DNA from: Methanoculleus sp. UBA374
Lineage (GTDB): Archaea; Halobacteriota; Methanomicrobia; Methanomicrobiales; Methanoculleaceae
Direction: 5' to 3'
Length of the DNA: 64,000 nt
NCBI GenBank assembly: GCA_002508705.1
Contig: DAYL01000018.1
Coordinates: forward strand, 62,001 to 126,000
A program made the translations under genes and the position numbers. Numbering within the stretch: position 1 is the first letter of the stretch; the number at the start of each line of letters is the position of its first letter. Of this stretch, positions 24,124 to 34,461 are shown piece after piece. Below the pieces are notes generated by a model. It saw only the letters and a program-made list of their open reading frames with translations. It did not search any database and was not told where the DNA came from.

Positions 24124-25065
24124 CTACAGCCACCCTTTCCGATTGATGGCCACCGCAATGAGCGAGGAGACGATCAGGGAGAGGACGAGGATGATGAGAA
24201 ACCCGTAGGGGTTATCCTGGAGGGGGACCGGGACGTTCATCCCGAGAAAACTTGCTATCATCGTGGGGATCGCGAGGATGATGGTTATCGACGTGAGGAG
24301 TTTCAAGATGTTGTTGAAGTTGTTCGATATGATCGATGCAAAGGCGTCCATCGTCTCCGTGAGGATCGTCGAGTAGGTGTTGGCCATCTCGATCGCCTGC
24401 TTGTTCTCGATGATGACGTCTTCAAGGAGGTCGGCGTCGTCCTCGTACATCCGGAGCGGCTGGAACGTCAGGGTTTTGTCGAGGACGATCTGGTTACTCT
24501 TAAGCGACGTCGAGAAGTAGACCAGGCTCTTTTTCAGGTTCATCAGCTGGATCAGTTCCCGGTTCCGCATCGACTGGTTCAGTTCGGCCCCGATCTGGTC
24601 GGATATCCGCTCGATCTGGCGCAGGTACTGGAGGAAGTAGGATGCGTTCCGAAAGAGGATCTGCAGCACGAACCGGGTCTTCTTAAAGGTATAAAAGTGC
24701 TTTACCCGGCCGGTTGTGAAATCCTCAATGATCGCGTTCTCGCGGAGGCAGACGGTGACGATGGTCTCGGGCGCGACGATGATCCCGAGGGGCATCGTCG
24801 TGTAGAGGATCGTCTGCTCCGGATAGGGCATCGGAATATCGATGACGATCAGGGTGACGCCGTCTTCGCTCTCGGTCCGCGGGCGCTCCTCCTCGTCGAG
24901 CGCCGCCCGGAGATAATCCCCCGGTATCGAGAGTTTCGTCGCGATCTCCCCGATCTCCTCCGCTGAGGGGTTGATCACGGAGACCCAGGACCCGGGTTCG
25001 AGCCGCCCGGTCTCTTCCGTCTTTGGCACCGGGGCCGCTTCGACCGTGCGATAGATGCGGAGCAT
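24124..25065 (-). CDS. corA: CorA-family magnesium/metal ion transporter
   Basis: 313 residues. A long cytosolic N-terminal domain and coiled-coil helices (QYLRQIERISDQIGAELNQS) lead to two C-terminal helices joined by the universal GMN motif (275-277, FLGMNVPVP) and a basic end (INRKGWL). This is the pentameric CorA channel plan. Length is normal. It stands alone, downstream of polB on the same strand with a 97-base gap. Confidence 0.93.
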   Translation of the reverse strand: MLRIYRTVEAAPVPKTEETGRLEPGSWVSVINPSAEEIGEIATKLSIPGDYLRAALDEEERPRTESEDGVTLIVIDIPMPYPEQTILYTTMPLGIIVAPETIVTVCLRENAIIEDFTTGRVKHFYTFKKTRFVLQILFRNASYFLQYLRQIERISDQIGAELNQSMRNRELIQLMNLKKSLVYFSTSLKSNQIVLDKTLTFQPLRMYEDDADLLEDVIIENKQAIEMANTYSTILTETMDAFASIISNNFNNILKLLTSITIILAIPTMIASFLGMNVPVPLQDNPYGFLIILVLSLIVSSLIAVAINRKGWL

Positions 25066-25162
25066 GTCGTCACCTCATCCGGGAGTTCCTCTTCTATCTG
25101 ATTGTCTGCATAGCGGGATGAAGGTATGGACGGCCGGATACCGCTGTCCGGCACCGGGGCCG

Positions 25163-26581
25163 TCAACTTCCGTTGAAATTCTCGATCTCCAGCTGAAGCG
25201 TCTGGAGGTCGACGACAAACGCCCGCGCGGGCGTGGGGTTGATGTTCATCTGCTTCTGGAACGACGTCTGGGACTGCCAGGTGCCGGTGTTCACCCCGAG
25301 GACGCCCCGGTAGTGGGTGATGCCGCAGATGTGGACGTGCCCCGTGAGGAGGATCTCGGGGAGGGGATCGATGACGAGCCGGTCGGTCTTCATCGCGGCG
25401 ATGGGGGTCCGCATTCCGTAGGGAGCGGCAAGCAACCGGCGTTTCAGCATCTCCTCCATGATCTCGCCCGGCCGTTCGTAACTTGCCCCCGGGATGAGCC
25501 CGATCATGTCGTCGATTGCCCGGCCGTGATACATCAGGACCCGGACGCCCTGGAGATTCAGCAGGCAGGGGTTCTCGACGAGGGTGCAGTTCGCCGGGAA
25601 CGTCCCGGTGAACTCCGGGGGGATTGCCGGCTGCGGTTCGGCCATCCTGACGACGTCGTGGTTCCCCGGGGCGGCAACGATCTTGATCCGGGAGGGCAGG
25701 TCCCGGAGCATTTCGCCGAAGATGTCGTACTGCTCGTAGATATTCTTGATCGTCAGTTCGTTCTCCTGTCCGGGATAGATGCCGATGCCGTCGACGAGAT
25801 CGCCCGCGATCAGGAGGTAGCCGGCGTCGGAGTCCTGGAGCCAGTCGGCGAACCGGTTCCACGCCCCGTCGAGGAAGGTGTTGCTCCCGACGTGGACGTC
25901 GGAGATGAGGACCGCCTTTCCGGGCCGGTCGCTCTTGAACGGGGCGTTGTTGATGGGGATGTCGGGGCGGAAAAGCTGCTCGGCGAAGAGGAGCCCCCCG
26001 TCGTTCGAGAGTTTTCCCTTGACTCCGATCACCTCGTCAAGGAGGATCCGCTCGGCTTCCGCGAAAGCGTCGCCCTTCCCCTTATTGAAGAGCACCCGGA
26101 TGGTCCCGGTAGGGTCCTCCACCTCGACGAGCCGGTGCCCCTTGGGGGTCGTCCGGACGTCGGCCACCATCCCGATGATGCTGCACTCCTCGTCCCGGTA
26201 GCGGTGGGGGGATTTGACCAGCGCCTCGATCGGCATCGTGGCCATCCTGCCCCGCATCATTGAGGAGAGGCTGTTGTAGCGGTCCCGGAAGTAGTGGACG
26301 GCGTCCTCGTGCCCGCTGACGCTCCCTGTCGTCCCGGCGCTCCCCGCGATCACTTCAAGCTCCGGGTCGACGAGGAACCGGGTCCCGTCCCGGACCTTCC
26401 GGAGACCCGGGATATGCTCGGGCGAGACGACCAGGGTGCCGCCCGGGACCGCCGCCGCTATCCGGTCGATGAGCGAGGGATCGTTCTGCTCCCGGATGTA
26501 ACTCACGACGTCGGGATGGACCTGGTGGTTTAGCGCAAGGAACCGGCGTACGATCTCGGCGTTGGCGAGCATGGACTCCAT
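25163..26581 (-). CDS. polB: DNA polymerase D (Pol II) small subunit DP1
   Basis: 472 residues. An OB-fold stretch (IIGMVADVRTTPKGHRLVEV) is followed by a calcineurin-like phosphoesterase domain with intact metal motifs: ISDVHVGS, IAGDLVDG, APGNHDVV, MYHGRAID and LTGHVHICG. DP1 is the 3'-5' exonuclease and assembly subunit of the archaeal replicative polymerase D, found only in archaea outside Crenarchaeota. ATG 26581 or the Met three codons on may be used. It diverges from the signal peptidase gene. Confidence 0.95.
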   Translation of the reverse strand: MESMLANAEIVRRFLALNHQVHPDVVSYIREQNDPSLIDRIAAAVPGGTLVVSPEHIPGLRKVRDGTRFLVDPELEVIAGSAGTTGSVSGHEDAVHYFRDRYNSLSSMMRGRMATMPIEALVKSPHRYRDEECSIIGMVADVRTTPKGHRLVEVEDPTGTIRVLFNKGKGDAFAEAERILLDEVIGVKGKLSNDGGLLFAEQLFRPDIPINNAPFKSDRPGKAVLISDVHVGSNTFLDGAWNRFADWLQDSDAGYLLIAGDLVDGIGIYPGQENELTIKNIYEQYDIFGEMLRDLPSRIKIVAAPGNHDVVRMAEPQPAIPPEFTGTFPANCTLVENPCLLNLQGVRVLMYHGRAIDDMIGLIPGASYERPGEIMEEMLKRRLLAAPYGMRTPIAAMKTDRLVIDPLPEILLTGHVHICGITHYRGVLGVNTGTWQSQTSFQKQMNINPTPARAFVVDLQTLQLEIENFNGS

Positions 26582-26688
26582 GATATTCTCCCCCGGGCAA
26601 TATGGGTTTATCTTTTTCGCGTTTCACCCCCGATCCGGATGATCCGGGGAACTTATGTATATGAAGGGATAGCATTCTCTTTAGAACA

Positions 26689-27354
26689 ATGTCGGATAGC
26701 ACCTGGCTGCAGCGTGCAGCATCGGCTCTCACCGCGTTCCGGGAGAGCGACCACCCGGTCGTCTCTCTCGCCCGGGACCTTCTCTGGGTCGTCGCGGTCG
26801 TGGGCGGGATCGCCCTTCTTCTCTACCTCTTCGCCGGCACCTGGCCGGCGGTGGTCACGATTGAGTCGGAGAGCATGGTCCCGAACATGAACGTCGGTGA
26901 CCTGGTGCTCGTCGTCGACGAAGACCGGTTCGGCTCCTTGACGACCTGGGCCGAGGGAGAGCTGACCGGCTACTCGTCCTTCGGGGACTACGGGAACGTG
27001 ATCGTCTACCGGCCGAACGGCGCCGATTCCGTCCACCCGATCATTCACCGGGCGATGACCTACGTCGATACCGCGGCCGTGGTGGAGTCGGGCCTCGGGC
27101 AGTACTACGAGGACCCGCACGGCGGCTACATCACCAGGGGGGACAACAACCCCTCCATCGACCAGGGGAACCTCCGGATAGCGGGCGTCGGGGTGGTCGA
27201 GCCGGTCAGGAAAGAGTGGATCGTCGGGAAGGCCCTCTTCTCGGTGCCGCTCATCGGCTACCTGCCCCTGCACCTTGCGGAGTTCGCCGTCATCGTCATC
27301 ATCGTTATCCTCATCCACGACTTCGTCCTTGCACGACGAAATGAAGAGAAATAA
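26689..27354 (+). CDS. Signal peptidase I, archaeal/ER type (S26B)
   Basis: 221 residues. A hydrophobic anchor lies at 31-50. The catalytic Ser62 is in TIESESMVPNM, His120 in HPIIHRAMTY takes the place of the bacterial Lys, and Asp152 is in ITRGDNNPSID. A second hydrophobic segment at the C terminus (EFAVIVIIVILIHDFVLA) gives two spans. It releases exported proteins outside the membrane. A TATA-like ATGTATATG about 35 bases upstream gives its own promoter. cofH begins 31 bases after its stop. Confidence 0.9.
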   Translation: MSDSTWLQRAASALTAFRESDHPVVSLARDLLWVVAVVGGIALLLYLFAGTWPAVVTIESESMVPNMNVGDLVLVVDEDRFGSLTTWAEGELTGYSSFGDYGNVIVYRPNGADSVHPIIHRAMTYVDTAAVVESGLGQYYEDPHGGYITRGDNNPSIDQGNLRIAGVGVVEPVRKEWIVGKALFSVPLIGYLPLHLAEFAVIVIIVILIHDFVLARRNEEK

Positions 27355-27385
27355 ATCCAGGGACTGCACAAGAGAGTTGTTAACG

Positions 27386-28474
27386 ATGCCGCACTCATTG
27401 CACGAATTGCTCGACGACGTGCTCGCCGGCCACCGGCTCACGGAGGAAGAGGCGGTGCGTCTCTTCGAGACGCGCGGCCGGGACGTCTGGGATATCGCCG
27501 CCGCGGCGGACGCCCTCCGGGAGCGGAAGGTCGGGGGCATCACCACCTACGTCCGGAACCAGAACATCCACGTCACGAACGTCTGCAAGAATCTCTGCGG
27601 ACTCTGCGGGTTCGGACGGCGGGCCGGCGACCCGGGGGCGTTCCGCGACGACCTCGCGACCGTGCGGGAGAAGGCCCGGACGGCGATGAGCCGAAACGTC
27701 ACCGAGATCTGTCTCCTCTCGGGGGTGCATCCGGACTACACGCTCGACTCCTACGTCGACCTCATCTCCTGTGTGCAGGAAGTCGCCCCCTCCGTGGACA
27801 TCCATACCGCAAGCCCGGACGAGATCGCCTGGGCGGCGGAGCAAAGCGGGGTCTCGACCGTTGAGGTTATTGAGCGGCTCCGCGAGGCGGGCCTCGGGAC
27901 CCTGCAGGGGACGGCGGCCGAGATCCTGGTGGACCGCGTCCGACAGGTGATCTGTCCGAATAAATGCGATACGGCGACCTGGGTCCGGGTCATCCGGGAG
28001 GCGCACCGCCTCGGCATCCGATCGACGGCGACGATCATGTACGGCTCCTGCGAGAGCGAGGCGGACCGGGCCCGGCACCTTGCGATCCTCCGGGAGATCC
28101 AGGACGAAACCCACGGGTTCACCGAGTTCGTCCCCCTCTCGTTCCTCCACGAGAAAACCCCTCTCTACCGGGCGGGGCTTGCCCACCCCGGGGCGACCGG
28201 CCGGGAAGACATCCTGATGACCGCGGTCGCCCGGCTCTTCCTCGATAACTTCGACCACATCCAGGTCTCCTGGGGAAAGGTGGGGACGAAGATGACGGGG
28301 CTGTCGCTCCTCTCGGGTGCGGACGATTTTGGAGGGACGATGTTCTGCGACGACGTCTCGCTCGACGCCGGCGGGGAGGGTTCCGACTACCTGGACCCGG
28401 CCGAGATGCAGCGGATCGCAAACGACCTCGGGCGGACGCTCCGGCAGCGGACGACGACCTACGAGTTGGTGTGA
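27386..28474 (+). CDS. cofH: FO synthase subunit 2 (radical SAM), coenzyme F420 biosynthesis
   Basis: 362 residues from ATG 27386. The radical SAM triad is Cys-x3-Cys-x2-Cys in NIHVTNVCKNLCGLCGFGRR. Later blocks GLGTLQGTAAEILVDRVRQV, TATIMYGSCES, TEFVPLSFLHEKTPL and GADDFGGTMFCDDVSLDAGG mark the CofH side of the CofG/CofH/Mqn group. The enzyme joins tyrosine to the ribityl-diaminouracil on the way to FO, the chromophore of F420 that methanogens require. A longer N terminus in this frame is Ser-rich and unlikely. Confidence 0.88.
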   Translation: MPHSLHELLDDVLAGHRLTEEEAVRLFETRGRDVWDIAAAADALRERKVGGITTYVRNQNIHVTNVCKNLCGLCGFGRRAGDPGAFRDDLATVREKARTAMSRNVTEICLLSGVHPDYTLDSYVDLISCVQEVAPSVDIHTASPDEIAWAAEQSGVSTVEVIERLREAGLGTLQGTAAEILVDRVRQVICPNKCDTATWVRVIREAHRLGIRSTATIMYGSCESEADRARHLAILREIQDETHGFTEFVPLSFLHEKTPLYRAGLAHPGATGREDILMTAVARLFLDNFDHIQVSWGKVGTKMTGLSLLSGADDFGGTMFCDDVSLDAGGEGSDYLDPAEMQRIANDLGRTLRQRTTTYELV

Positions 28475-28492
28475 AGCCGGCCTTCGGCCGTC

Positions 28493-28807
28493 TCACATCC
28501 GGTTCAGGGCCTCCCTTCCCGGCATCCCTATCTCGATGCGGCGCTGCACCGCCGGGAGGTTTGCCGCCTTCACCTCGGCGTCCATCAGGTCGTCGAGGGT
28601 ATCGAGGGTCGAATCCTCCGAGACCCCGACGATCGCTGCAGGGATCTCGTTGTTTGCCAGCGCTTCGATGTCGAACCCGTCGGTCCCGATCATTCCCTCA
28701 TCGGTCACCCAGGCCATCAGGCTGGTGCTCCCGACCGGGATGACGTAGCCGAATGCGTCCTTGTAACTGAGCCTTGTGCGTTGGTGACACAGGATCTGCT
28801 GAGCCAT
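28493..28807 (-). CDS. DUF1805 (YunC-type) protein
   Basis: 104 residues from ATG 28807. The middle TDEGMIGTDGFDIEALANNE and AAIVGVSEDSTLDTLDDLMD, and the ending IEIGMPGREALNRM, match the DUF1805 pattern (G...CGYLD.E.A...D.AA.V.GV.t.ed.L...V....G..EGM.GREAL..M). The family is small, widespread in methanogens and uncharacterised. It is convergent with cofH, 18 bases apart. Confidence 0.65.
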   Translation of the reverse strand: MAQQILCHQRTRLSYKDAFGYVIPVGSTSLMAWVTDEGMIGTDGFDIEALANNEIPAAIVGVSEDSTLDTLDDLMDAEVKAANLPAVQRRIEIGMPGREALNRM

Positions 28808-28905
28808 GGCTGCGGGAATGTCCCCGGTGATTAATAAGTGTATGCCCTCCGGCGGACGAACCCGGCATCCGACGGTAGCGGCACTTTCTTCGAGGATGTG
28901 CCCTT

Positions 28906-29457
28906 TCAGTCCTCCGGCCGGAGGTATCTGACGATTGTATCCGCAACGCCCGCGGCGCTCTTCATCGCGTGTTCGTCGGAGAGGACGTCGCCCGGCATAT
29001 ACCCCCTGGCGCAGACGTAGCCGAGGTATGAGAACTCGTGGGCGTTCAGGAACCCTTCCAGCGTCTCGAGGGAACGTTCGCCCCCCCGGTCGGCGCAGAC
29101 GGCGACGGCTACCGCTCTCCTTCCCGCGAGCCGTCTGTCGTGATAGAGGGAGTAGGTCCGGTCGATCAGGTTCTTCGTCTGGCCGTTGATGTCGTAGTAA
29201 TATGTCGGGGCGCCGAGGACCAGCACCTCGCAGTCGATCATCTTCTGCGCTACAGAACCCCAATCGTCGTCCTCCGTTACGCACCACTTCGCCTCCCGGC
29301 AGGCCTCGCAGCCGGTGCAGGGCCGGATATCCATATCGGCGAGCGTCAGGTATTCGGTCTCGATGCCCGCCTTCCGCACCCGGTCGAGGATGGTGGTGAC
29401 GAGGAGTGCGGTGTTGCCGTTCTTGCGCATGCTTCCGGAGATGCCTAGGACCTTCAT
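28906..29457 (-). CDS. Flavodoxin-fold iron-sulfur flavoprotein / NAD(P)H-dependent FMN reductase
   Basis: 183 residues. KVLGISGSMRKNGNTALLV binds FMN phosphate. RPCTGCEACREAKWCVTEDD gives C-x2-C-x2-C-x5-C, the compact cluster motif of methanogen iron-sulfur flavoproteins. VLGAPTYYYDINGQTKNLID is the second FMN loop. Such proteins pass electrons and help remove oxygen or peroxide. It ends the run DUF123-flavoprotein on the minus strand, starting 3 bases after the DUF123 stop. Confidence 0.87.
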   Translation of the reverse strand: MKVLGISGSMRKNGNTALLVTTILDRVRKAGIETEYLTLADMDIRPCTGCEACREAKWCVTEDDDWGSVAQKMIDCEVLVLGAPTYYYDINGQTKNLIDRTYSLYHDRRLAGRRAVAVAVCADRGGERSLETLEGFLNAHEFSYLGYVCARGYMPGDVLSDEHAMKSAAGVADTIVRYLRPED

Positions 29458-29460
29458 GAC

Positions 29461-29910
29461 CTAGTGCTCGCTCCCCTCGTTCTTGATTCTTGTGATCCGG
29501 GCGTCGAGGCCAAGACCCCGGAACGCTGCGAGGACCTCCCGGACCGGGTCACCCGGGCGGTAGAAGAGGTGGGAAGGGCAGGTGCAGTCGCTGCACCCGA
29601 ACCCGGGGACGAAAGACCCGCCGACGGCGCGGGCGAGGTCGCACTCGCAGTCCCGGTCGGTGACGGCGGTGACGGCGGCGGCAAGGGTGAAGCGCGGGTC
29701 GAGGAGGAGGCGGTCGATGTGCCACCGGGGCTGGCGGTCGCGGAGGAAGGCGAGGTTTACGTGCCTGTTCACCCGGGCAAGCCCGCCGCTCCCCTGCGCC
29801 GAGCCGACGTAAATGTGCCGTCCTTCCGAAAACTCCCTTGTCCCCGGGGCGCCGATGCGGACTTCACAACGCGGGTTTTCGAGGATGAGGGCGTAGACCC
29901 CCTTATCCAT
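29461..29910 (-). CDS. DUF123 (GIY-YIG-like) domain protein
   Basis: 149 residues from ATG 29910. GVYALILENPRCEVRIGAPG, EGRHIYVGSAQGSGGLARVN and RQPRWHIDRLLLDPRF match the DUF123 pattern (GxY.L.....I.vG.lg...f..G.Y.YvGSA....RV.RH....HWHIDYL). In other archaea this domain is fused to endonuclease III, which hints at DNA repair. C-terminal CECDLARAV and FGCSDCTCPSHLF contribute several Cys. It overlaps the MBL stop by 8 bases. Confidence 0.8.
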   Translation of the reverse strand: MDKGVYALILENPRCEVRIGAPGTREFSEGRHIYVGSAQGSGGLARVNRHVNLAFLRDRQPRWHIDRLLLDPRFTLAAAVTAVTDRDCECDLARAVGGSFVPGFGCSDCTCPSHLFYRPGDPVREVLAAFRGLGLDARITRIKNEGSEH

Positions 29911-30505
29911 GGTGCCGGAGCGCCTCCCGGGCGGCCGCAATATGCCTCCAACCGTCGCAGGCGACGGGTTCGCCGTGTCCAGGATAGAGCCCCTCGACCG
30001 CAATCTTGCTCAGACGATCGAGGGATGCCGCGAGCGCCGTGCGGTCTCCGCCGGGAAAATCGTAGCGTCCGAAGGAACCGCCGGTGAAGACGGTGTCCCC
30101 CGAGAAGAGCACCTTCGCCGCCGCGTCGTAGAGGCAGATCCCGCCCGGCGTGTGCCCGGGGGTGTGGATCACGCGGAGGCTCCCGACGCGGTCGCCGTCG
30201 GAGAGAGTGACGTCGGGGACGATCCCGGGTGCCCGGGCGCCGAAGTGCCCGGCGAGGCTCCGGGCGTCGTCGGAGAGGCCGGGCGCGTCCGCTTCATGGA
30301 TGCAGACGACGGCATCGCCGCAGAGCCGGGATATCTCCCTGACATGGGCGATATGGTCGTAATGGGCGTGGGTGATGACAATCGTCTCGATCTCTCCGGC
30401 GTACGGTTCCACCGCCGTCGGGAGAACGCCCGCATCCACAAGGATCTTCCCGTAAACGAACGAGTTGGCATAGGCCGTGCCGCTTGCGATCCACCGGACT
30501 GGCAT
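29903..30505 (-). CDS. Metallo-beta-lactamase-fold hydrolase, glyoxalase II-like
   Basis: 200 residues from ATG 30505. Zinc ligands are the motif VITHAHYDHIAHV (His46, His48, Asp50, His51), VIHTPGHTPGGICL, LFSGDTVFTGGSFGRYDFPG and LYPGHGEPV. The layout matches small glyoxalase II/thioesterase relatives. It is divergent from thiC with only 34 bases between starts, so the two promoters must overlap. Confidence 0.88.
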   Translation of the reverse strand: MPVRWIASGTAYANSFVYGKILVDAGVLPTAVEPYAGEIETIVITHAHYDHIAHVREISRLCGDAVVCIHEADAPGLSDDARSLAGHFGARAPGIVPDVTLSDGDRVGSLRVIHTPGHTPGGICLYDAAAKVLFSGDTVFTGGSFGRYDFPGGDRTALAASLDRLSKIAVEGLYPGHGEPVACDGWRHIAAAREALRHHG

Positions 30506-30539
30506 GCAGACTAATATGGCTTCCGGACAAATGGTTTTT

Positions 30540-31823
30540 ATGCATACTCTGATCTCCGCATGCCTGAGCGGGGTTCCCCCGGAGGTGGAGGCAATCGCCC
30601 GGGAAGAGGACCTCGTGCCGTACCGTGCCGCACGGGCCGTCGCCCGCGGACGGATCGTCATCCCGGCAAACCCCGTGCGGGCGCACCGGCTCTGCGCCAT
30701 CGGGGAGGGGTGCAGGGTGCGGGTCAACGTGAACGTCGGGACGTCGGGAACCCGGTGCGACGAGGACCTCGAGGTCGAGAAGGCGAAGGCGGCCCTCCGC
30801 GAGGGGGCGGACGCATTGATGGACCTCTCGACCGGCGGTGATCTTGCCCGAATCCGGCGCCGGGTTCTCGCTCTCGACGCACCCGTCGGGACGGTCCCGG
30901 TTTACGAAGCGGTGCGGCGGGCGGGGAACGCGGCCGACGTGGACGCCGATCTGCTCTTTTCGGTGATCCGGGAGCACTGCCGACAGGGCGTGGACTTCCT
31001 GACCCTGCACTGCGGCGTGAACCGTGAAGCCCTCGCATCGCTCCAGGCAGACCCCCGGACGATGGGCGTTGTCAGCCGGGGCGGGGCGTTTCACGTGGCG
31101 ATGATGGCCGCGACCGGCGAGGAGAATCCTCTTTATGCCGAGTATGACTACCTGCTCGAGATCCTCGCCGAGTACGACGTGGTTGCAAGCCTCGGCGACG
31201 GGATGCGCCCGGGTGCGCTCGTGGACGCCGGGCGCCTCGCGAAGACGACGGAGTACCTGACGCTCGGGCACCTGGCGAAGCGGGCGCTTGCCGCCGGGGT
31301 GCAGCGGATGATCGAGGGGCCGGGGCATATCCCGGCCGACCAGATCGGCTACAACGTCCGGACGCTCAAGGAGCTGACCGACGGCGCCCCGCTCTACCTG
31401 CTCGGTCCGCTCGTGACCGACGTGGCGCCGGGCTACGACCACGTGGTGGCGGCGATAGGCGGCGTGATTGCCGGAATGAACGGCGCCGACTTCCTCTGCA
31501 TGGTCTCGCCGAGCGAGCACCTGGCGCTCCCGGACCTCCACGACATCGTGGAGGGGACGAGGGTGGCGAGGATCGCCGCGCACGTCGGGAGCCTCTCCCG
31601 CGCCGCCGCAAAGACGAAGAACCGCGAGATCCGGATGGCGGAGGCGCGGCGGGCGCTCGACTGGGAGAAGCAGTTCGAGACGGCGCTCGTCCCGGAGGAG
31701 GCCCGGCGCATCCACGAGCGGGACGGGGAGATCGAGACCTGCTCGATGTGCGGCGACCTCTGCGCCATAAAGATGGTGCGGGATATCCTCAAGGCGCCGC
31801 CGAAGGACCGGCCGGAGCCCTGA
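30540..31823 (+). CDS. thiC: Phosphomethylpyrimidine synthase ThiC
   Basis: 427 residues from ATG 30540. It converts aminoimidazole ribotide to the thiamine pyrimidine with a 4Fe-4S cluster and SAM. RGRIVIPANPVRAH, VNVGTSGTRCDEDLEVEKAK, GADALMDLSTGGDL, MIEGPGHIPADQIGYNVR and YLLGPLVTDVAPGYDH are family blocks. The cluster motif at the C terminus is C401-x2-C404-x3-C408 (CSMCGDLC), one residue tighter than the CX2CX4C of well-studied bacterial ThiC. The bacterial N-terminal domain is missing, as usual in archaea. No TPP riboswitch is seen upstream. Confidence 0.94.
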   Translation: MHTLISACLSGVPPEVEAIAREEDLVPYRAARAVARGRIVIPANPVRAHRLCAIGEGCRVRVNVNVGTSGTRCDEDLEVEKAKAALREGADALMDLSTGGDLARIRRRVLALDAPVGTVPVYEAVRRAGNAADVDADLLFSVIREHCRQGVDFLTLHCGVNREALASLQADPRTMGVVSRGGAFHVAMMAATGEENPLYAEYDYLLEILAEYDVVASLGDGMRPGALVDAGRLAKTTEYLTLGHLAKRALAAGVQRMIEGPGHIPADQIGYNVRTLKELTDGAPLYLLGPLVTDVAPGYDHVVAAIGGVIAGMNGADFLCMVSPSEHLALPDLHDIVEGTRVARIAAHVGSLSRAAAKTKNREIRMAEARRALDWEKQFETALVPEEARRIHERDGEIETCSMCGDLCAIKMVRDILKAPPKDRPEP

Positions 31824-31841
31824 GGGGTTTTCGCCCGCTAT

Positions 31842-32249
31842 TCACTTCCCGCCGAACTTCCCGTCGATCCAGGCGCATATTGCGTCCCGGCTCCGCCGGT
31901 AGGCCGTAAAGACCTTGTCCGGGGTCCCGGTGGCCCTGGCCGGGTCCGGGAAGTCGGCGTGGATCGTCTCTCGTGTCCAGGGAAACATCGGGCAGACCCC
32001 CCCGGAGCAGAGCGCGACCACGTAGTCCATCTCTTTTCCGTCGAAGAGGCCGAGGTCTTTCGCCCGCTGCCCGGCGATATCGATCCCGATCTCGTTCATC
32101 ACCTGCACGGTCGTCGGGTTGAGCGCCGTGGGGGCGATCCCGGCGGAACAGGCCTCGTAGCGGTCGCCGTAGCGGGCGCGAAGGTAGCCTTCGGCCATCT
32201 GGGTCCGGTCGGCGTTATTCGTGCCGATGAAGAGCACTCTCTGCTTCAT
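31842..32249 (-). CDS. ArsC/low-MW phosphatase-like protein lacking the catalytic cysteine
   Basis: 135 residues, full length and colinear with ArsC at 7849 (about half identical). The P-loop reads VLFIGTNNADRTQ: the nucleophile Cys9 is Gly (codon GGC), while Arg15 is kept. The second pair Cys81/Cys86 (CSGGVCPMFPW) and DFPDPARATG remain. It therefore cannot follow the known ArsC or phosphatase mechanism. It may bind oxyanions, act as a decoy or sensor, or have lost function recently; the frame is intact, which argues against a simple pseudogene. Confidence 0.8.
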   Translation of the reverse strand: MKQRVLFIGTNNADRTQMAEGYLRARYGDRYEACSAGIAPTALNPTTVQVMNEIGIDIAGQRAKDLGLFDGKEMDYVVALCSGGVCPMFPWTRETIHADFPDPARATGTPDKVFTAYRRSRDAICAWIDGKFGGK

Positions 32250-32284
32250 ACTCTCTTCTTATCGGCCGGGGTAAAAAGGGTATG

Positions 32285-32677
32285 TCAGGCGCCGGAGACG
32301 CCGAGGATCCGGACCGCGAGCAGGGCGGCGTTCTCGCCGTTGTCCACTCCGACGCAGGCCACCGGGACGCCTTTCGGCATCTGGGCGATCGAGAGGAGAG
32401 CGTCGAGTCCCATCAGTTTTCCGCTCACCGGGACGCCGATCACCGGCCGCCGCGTCTTCGAGGCGATCACTCCCGGGAGGGCCGCCGAGAGCCCGGCGAT
32501 TGCGATGAAGACCCGGGCATTGCTCCCCTTCACGTATTCGTCCAGTTTATCGGGGTCGCGGTGCGCCGAGATCACCCGGTAGTCGTAGGATACGCCCTGC
32601 TCCTTCAGAATCGCAAACGCCTTCTCCGCGATGGGGCCGTCCGAGGCCGAACCGCAGATCACTGCGACATCAACCAT
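32285..32677 (-). CDS. purE: N5-carboxyaminoimidazole ribonucleotide mutase / AIR carboxylase PurE
   Basis: 130 residues. [20 protein letters not shown] binds the phosphate, [17 protein letters not shown] contains the catalytic His region, and [20 protein letters not shown] and [20 protein letters not shown] complete the octameric fold. It acts in de novo purine synthesis. It is about 30 residues shorter than bacterial PurE at the C terminus. It is on the minus strand beside the ArsC-like gene (35-base gap). Confidence 0.93.
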   Translation of the reverse strand: MVDVAVICGSASDGPIAEKAFAILKEQGVSYDYRVISAHRDPDKLDEYVKGSNARVFIAIAGLSAALPGVIASKTRRPVIGVPVSGKLMGLDALLSIAQMPKGVPVACVGVDNGENAALLAVRILGVSGA

Positions 32678-32754
32678 AACTCCTTCTGGTATGCTTCTGC
32701 CTCCTCATCTCTCTGTCGATACCGCATCGTGGGAGAGGTTGATATGAATCCACA

Positions 32755-32774
32755 TCCAAGTTCCTTGAGGAACT
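32755..32774. promoter_or_regulatory. Perfect palindrome upstream of the class V aminotransferase gene
   Basis: CAAGTTCC-TTGA-GGAACTTG, 8-base arms and a 4-base centre, 39 bases before the ATG at 32814. The position fits a dimeric regulator near the promoter, or an RNA hairpin in the leader. Regulator unknown. Confidence 0.45.
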
Positions 32775-32813
32775 TGCGTCCAGATTCGACTAGACGATAG
32801 GGACTGATCTATC

Positions 32814-34402
<1,589 letters not shown>

Positions 34403-34461
34403 TGCGAAAAGTGAGGATTATCAACAACCGGTGCGAGTAGTACCATAAGGATAGGATTGAA

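Noticed and set aside
30294..31715. 473-codon minus-strand frame opposite thiC
   Set aside because: His/Arg/Pro-rich shadow of thiC; ThiC motifs on the plus strand are complete.
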